From the IMG/VR virus record IMGVR_UViG_3300045996_000302, positions 1 to 29,449 of that record: 29,449 bases of DNA. One strand, 5' to 3'. Origin of the DNA: a virus. Position numbers and translations under genes: made by a program. This document shows positions 1 through 6,470 of this stretch, in pieces. The notes beneath the pieces were generated by a model, which had not been told where the DNA came from, did no database searches, and saw nothing but the letters and a program-made list of their open reading frames with translations. The number at the start of each line of letters is the position of its first letter. The stretch's first letter is position 1.

Positions 1-582
1 GACGATGGCTCCGTCTTCCTCTTCGATCCAGCATACGGAACTAAGTTCTGCACGATGGACGTTGCCGCCTCGGAAAAACAGTCCGCGGACTACTCCGTCA
101 TCGCTACTTGGATTGTCACTCCGCAAAAGGACCTACTCCTTTGGGACCTTGAGAGGCATCAGTTCGAAGGTCCAGACATTCTGCCAATGGTTCGACGGGT
201 GTACGCGGAGCAGCGTCCAGGTGTTATCGGGATCGAGCGTCTCGGATATGGCCTGAACGTAATCCAGACACTCCTCCGCGAGGGGTACCCCATCGTTCGT
301 CTCGAACCGGACACAGATAAGGTGTCGCGTGCGCTCCCGGCAGTGGCTCGCTACGAGGAGCATCGCGTCTACCACCCGCGCAATGCTCATTTCGTTGAAG
401 AGCTGGAACACGAACTCCTTGTCTTCCCAAACGGCGCCAATGACGATCAGGTCGACGTTGTCAGCTACGCGGCCTTGCAGCTCCCCACGGTCGGTGCTGG
501 TCATCGTCGCTCCATGCAGGAGCACAAGGTGCGCACGGGGCGCTCAACGATCACCGGTGGTCTCCTCTCCGACGTGCTGTAG
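1..582 (+). CDS. terL: Terminase large subunit, C-terminal part (partial)
   Basis: The frame is open from the first base of the window, so the N-terminal ATPase domain lies upstream. The visible part is the RNase H-like nuclease that cuts concatemeric phage DNA at the start and end of packaging. It begins DDGSVFLFDPAYG and continues with TMDVAAS, the first catalytic Asp of this fold; IERLGYG supplies the middle acidic residue, and NGANDDQVDVVSYA matches the terminal [H/N]DDxVD signature of phage terminases. The next + strand genes are portal and head genes, which is the usual order. The stop codon is at 580-582, and its last 39 bp overlap the end of a minus-strand ORF. The family call is secure. 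What is missing is only the upstream half; no frameshift is visible. Confidence 0.92.
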   Translation, partial: DDGSVFLFDPAYGTKFCTMDVAASEKQSADYSVIATWIVTPQKDLLLWDLERHQFEGPDILPMVRRVYAEQRPGVIGIERLGYGLNVIQTLLREGYPIVRLEPDTDKVSRALPAVARYEEHRVYHPRNAHFVEELEHELLVFPNGANDDQVDVVSYAALQLPTVGAGHRRSMQEHKVRTGRSTITGGLLSDVL

Positions 583-780
583 GACGTAGACGTGCCCAGC
601 ATGGGTGAGCGGGAAGTCGTCAGGGTGCCACATAGCCGTCAGAATCCGCCCGTGCGGGCCGTGCATACGCAGGTAACCCCTTTCGTCCCGCACGGGGTCA
701 GCGACCGTGTAGCGGGCGCGCAGGGCGTTGCGATCCACGGTGCGGCGCTCGATGATCGCGCCGGGTGAGAAGTCAGTCAT
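544..780 (-). CDS. Small hypothetical protein on the minus strand (78 aa)
   Basis: I do not recognise this gene. It is the only plausible minus-strand gene in the window. The ATG at 780 gives a 78-residue protein starting MTDFSPGAIIERRTV, with a balanced, globular-looking composition (RYTVADPVRDERGYLRM, PLTHAGHVYVLQHVGEE) and no Cys pairs or membrane segment. A weak purine stretch (GGACGG) lies a few bases upstream of this ATG. The frame also opens at a GTG at 828, but that extension adds a poor-looking segment. It converges on the terminase gene and overlaps its last 39 bp. It fills an otherwise empty interval, which argues for it; the lone strand switch argues against it. It may be a control or DNA-mimic-sized protein, but nothing in the sequence shows a function. 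Confidence 0.5.
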   Translation of the reverse strand: MTDFSPGAIIERRTVDRNALRARYTVADPVRDERGYLRMHGPHGRILTAMWHPDDFPLTHAGHVYVLQHVGEETTGDR

Positions 781-790
781 TGTTCCGTCC

Positions 791-798
791 GATAGTTC
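791..798 (+). promoter_or_regulatory. GATAGTTC motif upstream of a 10-codon ORF
   Basis: One of the exact GATAGTTC copies found on the + strand. Six bases after it an ATG (805) opens a 10-codon reading frame, MVNMSKSHSG, that stops at 835-837 inside the first long stem of the structured region. The same motif-to-start spacing is seen before several real genes (starts at 1106, 4942, 16056). It could mark a leader peptide or be chance. Confidence 0.3.
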
Positions 799-830
799 GA
801 TATGATGGTCAACATGAGTAAGTCGCACTC

Positions 831-1040
831 GGGCTAGCGGCGGGTCAGCGGATGCGCCGTCGCTAGCTCATCTACGGGAGTCGGGTAACCAGGCCCGGCA
901 CGCAGCTTCGAGTGGCTGCCTCCCGACTGCACCCTCGCGGGTGCTCATGGCAGGCCCCCCTGACGCCGTAAGGCACCTTCGGGAAGGGAATGTTACCGGC
1001 AGTTTCCACATAGCGCCGGTAGCTGAAACAAGTGGTCAGG
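831..1040 (+). ncRNA. Candidate structured RNA between terminase and portal genes
   Basis: No convincing protein gene is seen here, but inverted repeats fill the interval. Stem 1 pairs 831-843 with 857-869 (13 bp, two G-U). Stem 2 pairs 879-885 with 922-928 and encloses 902-906/915-919. Stem 3 is a perfect 6-bp hairpin with a 4-nt loop (929-934/939-944), abutting stem 2. Stem 4 pairs 959-964 with 1035-1040 and encloses a GTAA-loop hairpin (965-967/972-974), a 4-bp hairpin (976-979/984-987) and a 7-bp stem (994-1000/1015-1021). The loop of that last stem (1002-1006) can also pair with 1025-1029, a possible pseudoknot. All of this is seen by hand; I could not compute folding energy or covariation. 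No known RNA family is recognised. It could be a trans-acting phage RNA, a leader for the head operon, or part of a termination region. Confidence 0.4.
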
Positions 1041-1050
1041 CTCCTCCTAC

Positions 1051-1076
1051 GATGGCCCCGCCCAGGCGGGGTCGTC
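1051..1076 (+). terminator. Terminator-like hairpin before the portal gene
   Basis: Positions 1051-1061 pair with 1066-1076 in an 11-bp stem (GC-rich, two G-U pairs) around a 4-nt loop. No U-run follows (GTGTGTCTAGGG), so it may be a weak or Rho-assisted terminator, or the 3' closing stem of the structured region just upstream. Confidence 0.5.
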
Positions 1077-1088
1077 GTGTGTCTAGGG

Positions 1089-1105
1089 TAGGATAGTTCA
1101 GGCTG
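1089..1105 (+). promoter_or_regulatory. TAGGAT / GATAGTTC start-associated motif of the portal gene
   Basis: TAGGAT (1089-1094) matches the actinobacterial -10 consensus and overlaps GATAGTTC (1092-1099), which ends 6 nt before the ATG at 1106. The next bases (AGGCTG) are nearly identical to those before the tape-measure start at 19554. No clear -35 box is visible. No Shine-Dalgarno sequence sits at normal distance. Either a promoter giving a leaderless or very short-leader mRNA, or a translation-associated signal. Confidence 0.45.
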
Positions 1106-3985
1106 ATGCTCGACGCCTTCCGCAACCGCAAAGTGAAGAAGTCACCTGAGCCTAAGCCGAGCTACGCTCCGAAGGGCGAGGCAGGGCGCGGGCACACCGA
1201 GGGTTGGCTTGACCTCGAAGAGTTCAACAATGATCTGAAGCACCCGCACGGTCATCGTGTCTATGACAAGATGTACCGGACAGACGGCGATGTGCGTCAG
1301 GTCGTTCAGTTGATCTGTAACCCGATCATTGCCGGTACCTGGGCCGTGGTGCCCTACGGTGGCGAGCACGCTGATGACGAGGCGCAGGACATCGCCGCGT
1401 TCATCAAGTGGGCGCTGTTCGAGGCAATGTCGCCCAACCTGTTGCAGCACCTCCAGTCGATGCTACCTATCCTGGTCCGCAGCGGGTTTGTTCCTTTCGA
1501 GAAGATTTGGAAGACCGCCGAGTACACGCCGGTCGAGCGCGCGCCGGGCAAGGAGGATGGCGAGCGCATGAAGAAGGAGGCCGAGCAGAAGGCCGAGAAG
1601 AAGGAGAAGGCTGCTCAGGAGATGCAGAAGGAACAGCTCAAGGCGCAAACGGACATCGCCAAGGAGCAGGAGAAGACCAAGCAGAAGCAGGTCGCCAAGA
1701 AGGCACTCGAAGCGATCCGCAAGGCGCTGTACGCGGGCACAATCACCCTTGCCGAGGCGACTGCGATGACCAAGCAGGTCGTCACGGAGAGCAAGGGCGA
1801 CGACGCCGAGCGCAACAGCGAGTCGAAGCGCACCGTTGTCGTGCCCCGCACTCTCAGCGTGCGCCTTCCCCGCACCATCGAGAAGTTTGAGCAGGACGAG
1901 TGGGGCGAGCTACGGCGCATCAAGCAGTGGCTGCCGGTTCCCCGCACGTCGCTTACTGCGCGCGAGGGTGGCCCGCTGAAGGATGAGCCGCAGCGCCCCG
2001 AGGGTCCGTCGTACGTGTGGCTGGATGCGGAGAACCTGATCTACTACCGCATCGGAGCCGAAGGGGACAACTGGGAGGGTGTCTCCCTGCTACGTCCCGC
2101 GTACAAGCATTGGCTGTACAAGGACAAGATTGAGCGTATTGACGCCATTGCGCAGGAACGGGAGGCGCTGGGCATCCCGATCTGCTACCCGCCCCTGGGA
2201 GCCGATGAGCGACAGCTCGATGAAATCGAACTTGTACTCCAGGCGATGCGGGCTAACGAGCAGGCGTACATTGTCGCTCCAGGGCCGAAGGCCGCGGCTG
2301 GTGCGCCAGAAGGTCAGGGTTGGCTGTTCGAGGTGATCGGCTACGACCGCACGGGCAGTGGTCGAGACCCACAGCCGTCGCTGGAGTATCACACGCTCAA
2401 GATCGCCGCGAGCTTCATCGCGGAGTTCATGCGGCTCGGACACGGGCAGACGGGTGCTCGCGCGACGGCGCAAGTGCAGGCCGACCCCTTCCAGATGTCG
2501 GTCGAAGCTCTCGTTGGGATCGTCGAGCAGCAGCTCAACACACTGGTACGCGAGATTGTACGCGTCAATTACGGTGAGACTCACAAGGTTCCTAAGTTGC
2601 AGATGTCGCTGGTGGATTCCACCAGCCTCTCACAGCTCGCCGACTACGTGCAGAAGCTGACGCAGATCGGCGCGTTGCTCCCGGACCAGGAGCTTGAGGA
2701 CTTCCTTCGTGCGCGCGCCGACCTGCCGCCCGCGAACCCTGCGTCGATCGAGAAGCGCAAGGACAAGGACGACGAGACACGTCGCATGATCGTGACGGGT
2801 GGGACTACCTCGGCGGAACAGGCCGAGGCGGGTGCCGAGGCACCGGGCGGTCCGCCCAAGGGCGATCCGTTCGGCGCGAACGCACCTGTTGGCAAGCACG
2901 GTACAAAGGACGCACCGCAGAAGACTCAGTCGGGTGGCGGTGCCGCATCGAACCGCTCGCGCGACGATGAGGCGATCACGCTCAACGCTGACTTCCTCCC
3001 CCCCGAGGAGGGTGGCCCGCGTCCCAGGCACCGCGACCTACGTTGGCTTGAGCTGACGGTCGATTGGGATGCACTTGAGGACGAGATGGATGCTCTGCCG
3101 GAACGAGCTATCCAGCTTTGCGGCGATCATGTGTTCGGCAAGGCGTGCGGAGCAGACGTGAGTGACACGGAGATGCACGATGCTCTTGCTCGGTTGCTGA
3201 ACGACGCTTACGACTACGGTTACAACAGCGTCGTCGAGGAAGTCGCGCATCAGCGAGAGCTTGCGGGGCTTGTACTCGATCGGGGTGCGGTTGACCGTGG
3301 CCGGAAGCATCTCGACCAGCGTGTTGAGCTGGCTGTCGAGTTCGTGAACTTCGCTCTTCGTCAGGCGAAGATCAATGCTGATCTTATCTATGGGCATGAT
3401 TCCAAGGTGCAGCTCGCGGTTGAACAGGCCGGCCTCGCTGCACTGAAGGCGGTCGGTCGTGACCATGCGGTCAACTCATTGCTCCTCGGTCGGCACGATG
3501 CGGGGCGCTACCTTGATGAGGAGGACGACAGTGTACGCATCCTGGGGGTCCGATACTCTGCCGTACTCGACAAGGGAACTTGCGGTCCGTGCGCTGAGTC
3601 CGATGACGGTCGCCTGCGCCGTGTTGATGACCCTGTTCGTCTTGATCGCAGGCCGCCGAACCGTCACTGCGACTCGACAGCTTCGGGCTTCAATCGTTGC
3701 CGTTGCACCGAGGTCTACGAAGTGCAGCCCGAGAATGCGTTTTCCCACAACCTGGGTGTGGCTCTGGACGACGGAGGACTCCACCCCTACCTCGCACGGG
3801 TAGCAACCGCACTGATGGCGCGCGGGATGGATAGCAACCGGGCGGTGTCGACGGCGCTGGGGATCGCCAAGACACACTGCACGTCCGGTCGCATCAACTG
3901 GCCTGGCATCCGCGCCATCAACCCCGGGTCTCGTTCCGAGGCGTGCGAGGCGTTGGCACAGCATGGCTACGAGTACACTACTTAG
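1106..3985 (+). CDS. Portal protein fused to MuF-like minor head protein (959 aa)
   Basis: The portal forms the dodecameric ring through which DNA enters the head; MuF-type proteins are minor head components ejected or used in assembly. Residues about 30-580 read as a Mu gp29/DUF935-like portal (DVRQVVQLICNPIIAGTW, YLYKDKIERIDAIAQ-type core). Residues about 640-959 are a MuF-type domain with C826xxC829 (GTCGPCAESDDG) followed by RHCDS and NRCRC, a likely zinc-binding cluster. Residues 148-206 are an extremely Lys/Glu-rich, coiled-coil-like insertion inside the portal half, and 600-650 is a Gly/Pro/Ala-rich linker. In most phages portal and MuF are separate genes, so this is a fusion; no internal stop or frameshift is seen. 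The start at ATG 1106 is preceded by a GATAGTTC motif rather than a normal ribosome site. The end overlaps the methyltransferase start by 23 bp. Confidence 0.85.
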   Translation: MLDAFRNRKVKKSPEPKPSYAPKGEAGRGHTEGWLDLEEFNNDLKHPHGHRVYDKMYRTDGDVRQVVQLICNPIIAGTWAVVPYGGEHADDEAQDIAAFIKWALFEAMSPNLLQHLQSMLPILVRSGFVPFEKIWKTAEYTPVERAPGKEDGERMKKEAEQKAEKKEKAAQEMQKEQLKAQTDIAKEQEKTKQKQVAKKALEAIRKALYAGTITLAEATAMTKQVVTESKGDDAERNSESKRTVVVPRTLSVRLPRTIEKFEQDEWGELRRIKQWLPVPRTSLTAREGGPLKDEPQRPEGPSYVWLDAENLIYYRIGAEGDNWEGVSLLRPAYKHWLYKDKIERIDAIAQEREALGIPICYPPLGADERQLDEIELVLQAMRANEQAYIVAPGPKAAAGAPEGQGWLFEVIGYDRTGSGRDPQPSLEYHTLKIAASFIAEFMRLGHGQTGARATAQVQADPFQMSVEALVGIVEQQLNTLVREIVRVNYGETHKVPKLQMSLVDSTSLSQLADYVQKLTQIGALLPDQELEDFLRARADLPPANPASIEKRKDKDDETRRMIVTGGTTSAEQAEAGAEAPGGPPKGDPFGANAPVGKHGTKDAPQKTQSGGGAASNRSRDDEAITLNADFLPPEEGGPRPRHRDLRWLELTVDWDALEDEMDALPERAIQLCGDHVFGKACGADVSDTEMHDALARLLNDAYDYGYNSVVEEVAHQRELAGLVLDRGAVDRGRKHLDQRVELAVEFVNFALRQAKINADLIYGHDSKVQLAVEQAGLAALKAVGRDHAVNSLLLGRHDAGRYLDEEDDSVRILGVRYSAVLDKGTCGPCAESDDGRLRRVDDPVRLDRRPPNRHCDSTASGFNRCRCTEVYEVQPENAFSHNLGVALDDGGLHPYLARVATALMARGMDSNRAVSTALGIAKTHCTSGRINWPGIRAINPGSRSEACEALAQHGYEYTT

Positions 3986-4967
3986 GGTTGGGTCGCTATT
4001 CAGCGGGATCGGAGGATTCGATCTTGGCTTCGAGCGCGCAGGGATGCGTGTTGTGTGGCAGGTCGAACGCGAACCCTACTGTCGTAGAGTGTTGCGCAAG
4101 CACTGGCCGGACGTGCCGTGCTACGACGATGTGCGTTATCTGCCGCACGACATTGAGCAAGTTGATGTCCTCTGTGGTGGTTTTCCATGCCAGGACGTAA
4201 GTGAAGCCGGTCGCAAGAAGGGTCTGAGGGATGGCGCGAAATCGTCGGCGTGGGTATACTTCGCACGCCTTATTGGCAAGCTACGACCCAGCTACGTCGT
4301 CGTGGAGAACGTCAGCGCCCTCACGCGACGCGGACTCGACATCGTCCTCGCTGACCTTGCCGCGCTCGGGTACGATGCGGAATGGGAATGTCTACCAGCA
4401 TCCGCCTTCGGTGCGCATCACGAGAGGGACCGGCTCTGGCTCGTTGCCTACCCCCACCGCCTCGGAGAGGGGTCGCTCGAGGCAGGGGTATCCCAGCCTG
4501 ACACAAACGGTCAAGGCGTCAGAGATTCCGACCCCGACGGCGAGCAACTACAACGCGGTGCAGACAAGGGGCTACGGTCGGCCTCCGATCGACTACACCC
4601 GCCCACTGTTACCGACACCAGTAGCATCGGACGCGGAGCGGGGACCGAGGGGCAAGGGGTCGGCGGAACGTCATTGGGGGAAAGGCAACCTGCCGATGGT
4701 GGCGGCATCCTGGCCTACGCCGACGCGCTCAGATGCGCACGGCAACGGGTCGTATTCGGGCAGGCAAGGTGGTCCGAACTTGAGGGGAGCCGTTCAGAAC
4801 TCGGGATCACCTGGGCCGTTGAACCCGACGTGGGTAGAGTGGCTTATGGGATTCCCTCTCGGGTGGACAGAATGCACGCCCTCGGAAACGCCCTCGTCCC
4901 CCAGGTAGCGGAGTACATCGGGCGTGCGATAGTCCGGCATCATGCCGGATTGTCTCTTCATTGCTGA
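3963..4967 (+). CDS. DNA (cytosine-5) methyltransferase (334 aa)
   Basis: Transfers a methyl group from S-adenosylmethionine to C5 of cytosine in a specific DNA site, most likely protecting phage DNA from host restriction. Diagnostic motifs run in order: I, FSGIGGFDLGFERAG (13-27); IV, GGFPCQDVSEAG with catalytic Cys76; VI, ENV (115-117); VIII, HHERDRLW (152-159, R155 and R157); and X, GNALVPQVAEYIG (308-320). The stretch before motif X (EPDVGRVAYGIPSRVDRMHALGN) is also typical. The segment between VIII and IX, where target recognition lies, is Gly/Asp/Ser-rich and atypical, and it coincides with a second conserved-looking frame (4231-4908). The gene overlaps the portal-MuF gene by 23 bp and the protease/scaffold gene by 26 bp, so it is embedded in the head operon. 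No cognate restriction enzyme is seen. Target sequence unknown. Confidence 0.93.
   Translation: MATSTLLRVGSLFSGIGGFDLGFERAGMRVVWQVEREPYCRRVLRKHWPDVPCYDDVRYLPHDIEQVDVLCGGFPCQDVSEAGRKKGLRDGAKSSAWVYFARLIGKLRPSYVVVENVSALTRRGLDIVLADLAALGYDAEWECLPASAFGAHHERDRLWLVAYPHRLGEGSLEAGVSQPDTNGQGVRDSDPDGEQLQRGADKGLRSASDRLHPPTVTDTSSIGRGAGTEGQGVGGTSLGERQPADGGGILAYADALRCARQRVVFGQARWSELEGSRSELGITWAVEPDVGRVAYGIPSRVDRMHALGNALVPQVAEYIGRAIVRHHAGLSLHC
4231..4908 (+). CDS. Overprinted ORF inside the methyltransferase, with PTPxxSD repeats (225 aa)
   Basis: This frame lies wholly within the methyltransferase gene in a different phase, yet looks like a protein family in its own right. It opens after a stop at 4225-4227 with ATG 4231, and AAGAAGGG (4215-4222) sits 8 nt upstream as a fair ribosome site. 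Features in order: YDPATSSWRTS (18-28), LPRSGTMRNG (43-52), TGSGSLPTPTASE (67-79), further PTPxxS[N/D] repeats at 100-106, 128-134 and 162-168, GGPNLRGAV (180-188), and LNPTWVEWLMGFPLGWTEC (197-215). From memory, free-standing phage proteins with PTPxxxD repeats and a terminal NPxWVEWLMGxPxGWT motif exist; I cannot verify this here. The function is unknown. The alternative is a fortuitous open frame generated by conserved methyltransferase codons in GC-rich DNA, since each of these motifs lies over a conserved methyltransferase segment. Confidence 0.45.
   Translation: MARNRRRGYTSHALLASYDPATSSWRTSAPSRDADSTSSSLTLPRSGTMRNGNVYQHPPSVRITRGTGSGSLPTPTASERGRSRQGYPSLTQTVKASEIPTPTASNYNAVQTRGYGRPPIDYTRPLLPTPVASDAERGPRGKGSAERHWGKGNLPMVAASWPTPTRSDAHGNGSYSGRQGGPNLRGAVQNSGSPGPLNPTWVEWLMGFPLGWTECTPSETPSSPR
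4928..4935 (+). promoter_or_regulatory. GATAGTCC start-associated motif
   Basis: A GATAGTYC copy ending exactly 6 nt before the ATG at 4942 of the protease/scaffold gene, inside the end of the methyltransferase frame. No good Shine-Dalgarno sequence is present for that start. Confidence 0.4.
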
Positions 4968-6057
4968 TGCGCCCGACACCCTGACGCTTGCGTCGGGGAC
5001 CGCGACATCACGCGTACAGATCGCTAAGACGGGGAACTTCGTTGATCCTCGCTACGGTAAGTTCTCCATCACGACCGCGGACTTTCGCAAGTGGATGGAC
5101 AACTTCGCAACCCTGTCCACCGCGCAGGACCGCGCTGGCCTCCCTGTGGACGTGGACCACGGGCCTGAGAAGCGTGGTGACACCGAGGCGGCGGGATGGA
5201 TCACCAAGCTGGATACGTTGGGCAAGGACGGGAAGACATCGTCACCCAATGAACTCTGGGCCACTGTCGAGTGGAACAGCCTGGGTCAGGAGCTAGTCAC
5301 CGACAAGCGTTACCTGTACCTCTCCCCCTCCTACCAGCACAACTACAAGGACGAGAACGGACGTGCGCATGGCACCGCGCTGGTTGGTGTCGGCCTCACG
5401 AACCGTCCCTTCCTGACGATGGCAACCGTGTCGCTTTCCAAGTCGGCACAGTTCGCTACGGAGGACGTGACGCCGCCCGCGCCCGCGCGCGAGTCGGATA
5501 GTTCGACCTCGATGCCGGAACTGAGCAACACCATTCTCACCAAGCTCGGGCTGGATGACAAGGCTGATGAGGCGGCGGTGCTCGCCGCCATCGATGGCCT
5601 GTCTACGAACCCGACCCTCGACGACCTGGCGAAGAGCCAGAACAAGGTCGTCCTCGACGCGAGCGATGTCACGACGCTGCTTGCAGATGCGACGGCGGGC
5701 CGTCAGGCTGCCGACGAGCTGCACAAGCAGAAGTTCGAGACGGCGTTCGACAAGGCCCTGTCGCAGGGCAAGGCCACTCCGGCGCAGAAGGAGACCTACG
5801 AGAAGCTGTATGCCGCTGACGCGGATACGACCCTCTCGGCTCTCGACAGCGCCCCGGTGGTCCTGAACATGCACGGTGTCGGCGGCTCGGGTAGCGATAC
5901 CCTCGCTCACGATGCTGGCGGGACGCTCTCGGCTGAGGCCGACGGCCTTGCGGTTGACGAGGACCGCTCCGCGCTGCATGAGAAGGCGCTCCAGCTCGCT
6001 GCCGAGCGCAACATCGACTACGCTGACGCTGTCATCCTGGCCGCGTCGGGAGCGTGA
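4942..6057 (+). CDS. Mu I-like prohead protease/scaffold protein (371 aa)
   Basis: Acts inside the procapsid: the N-terminal part is a maturation protease and the C-terminal part is a scaffold around which the capsid protein assembles. Residues about 1-170 match the Mu-like I protease family: DVDHG (70-74), AAGWI (83-87), LWATVEW (105-111), YLYLSPSY (124-131) and VGVGLTNRPFL (148-158). H73 and S128 or S130 are candidate catalytic residues. After a Pro/Ala-rich hinge (177-190) the C-terminal 180 residues are Ala/Asp/Lys-rich and helical, as expected for a scaffold. In Mu, gene Z is translated from an internal start in gene I; here Met191 (codon at 5512) is in the right place. Decoration and capsid genes follow directly. 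The start at ATG 4942 overlaps the methyltransferase end by 26 bp. Confidence 0.85.
   Translation: MPDCLFIADAPDTLTLASGTATSRVQIAKTGNFVDPRYGKFSITTADFRKWMDNFATLSTAQDRAGLPVDVDHGPEKRGDTEAAGWITKLDTLGKDGKTSSPNELWATVEWNSLGQELVTDKRYLYLSPSYQHNYKDENGRAHGTALVGVGLTNRPFLTMATVSLSKSAQFATEDVTPPAPARESDSSTSMPELSNTILTKLGLDDKADEAAVLAAIDGLSTNPTLDDLAKSQNKVVLDASDVTTLLADATAGRQAADELHKQKFETAFDKALSQGKATPAQKETYEKLYAADADTTLSALDSAPVVLNMHGVGGSGSDTLAHDAGGTLSAEADGLAVDEDRSALHEKALQLAAERNIDYADAVILAASGA
5512..6057 (+). CDS. Probable nested scaffolding protein (internal start, 181 aa)
   Basis: An in-frame ATG at 5512 begins MPELSNTILTKLGLDDKADE at the junction between protease and scaffold parts of the 4942-6057 gene. A GATAGTTC motif (5497-5504) ends 7 nt upstream, the same motif and nearly the same spacing as before several other starts without Shine-Dalgarno sequences. 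A separately made scaffold from an internal start is the known arrangement in Mu (genes I and Z) and lambda (C and Nu3). The product would be acidic, Ala-rich and helical, with no protease motifs. Confidence 0.5.
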   Translation: MPELSNTILTKLGLDDKADEAAVLAAIDGLSTNPTLDDLAKSQNKVVLDASDVTTLLADATAGRQAADELHKQKFETAFDKALSQGKATPAQKETYEKLYAADADTTLSALDSAPVVLNMHGVGGSGSDTLAHDAGGTLSAEADGLAVDEDRSALHEKALQLAAERNIDYADAVILAASGA

Positions 6058-6063
6058 TCTAGA

Positions 6064-6465
6064 ATGGCTTTCGAGCTGACGCGCGACGGGTTCCAGCAGT
6101 CCTTCATTGCTGCATCCGCCGTCCTCCCGAAGCAGCCGGTTCAGGTGGTGGGTACCTCGGTGCCCTTCGTCATCCCTGCTGCGTCGATGAACGTGCGCCC
6201 CTTCGGTGTGGTCAAGGCAACTGCTGGTGCCTCGGGCCTCAACCAGGGCGAGACTGTCACGGTGTTCGAGGAAACGAACGTCGTGAAGATGGTTGCCTGC
6301 GCTTCGGTCGGTGCAGCCGCAGAGGTCGCCGTCGCATCCAGCAATGGTGCGGTCGGTCCTCAGACCCTCATCTCCGCGTCGGGTCACTGGGCTCTCGGTA
6401 TCACCGAGACCTCGGCTGACGCAGGTGAGATCGTCAGCGTCTACATCAAGCCCCGAAAGGCGTGA
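6064..6465 (+). CDS. Capsid decoration protein, DUF2190-like (133 aa)
   Basis: Small beta-rich protein placed directly between scaffold and major capsid genes, the usual place for head-stabilising decoration proteins. The middle (VRPFGVVKATAGASGLNQGETVTVFEETNVVKM is the region at residues about 42-75) and the end (SADAGEIVSVYIKP, about 118-131) follow the pattern of the DUF2190 family, whose members trimerise on capsid threefold sites. Gly and Val/Ala are abundant; no Cys-pair motif or membrane segment is seen. GGGAG (6048-6052) lies 11 nt upstream of the ATG, a long but possible ribosome-site spacing. The gap to the capsid gene is 5 bp. The exact family is a judgement from pattern and context. 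Confidence 0.7.
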   Translation: MAFELTRDGFQQSFIAASAVLPKQPVQVVGTSVPFVIPAASMNVRPFGVVKATAGASGLNQGETVTVFEETNVVKMVACASVGAAAEVAVASSNGAVGPQTLISASGHWALGITETSADAGEIVSVYIKPRKA

Positions 6466-6470
6466 TCTGA

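Noticed and set aside
871-945. tRNA gene
   Set aside because: The 7-bp stem 879-885/922-928 looked like an acceptor stem, but only about 50 nt are enclosed, there are no D or T arms with the invariant bases, and no CCA end.
1408-1890. Open + strand frames under the portal coiled-coil insertion
   Set aside because: They arise from the GAG/AAG-rich codons of the insertion and have low-complexity Gly/Arg products.
3963-4967. Frameshift-damaged methyltransferase
   Set aside because: Two long frames over one gene suggested a broken fusion, but the 3963 frame is complete from motif I to motif X, so the gene is intact and the second frame is better treated as overprinting or chance.
5293-6387. 364-codon minus-strand frame
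   Set aside because: Opposite the protease/scaffold and decoration genes, which match known families; no ribosome site and no motif.
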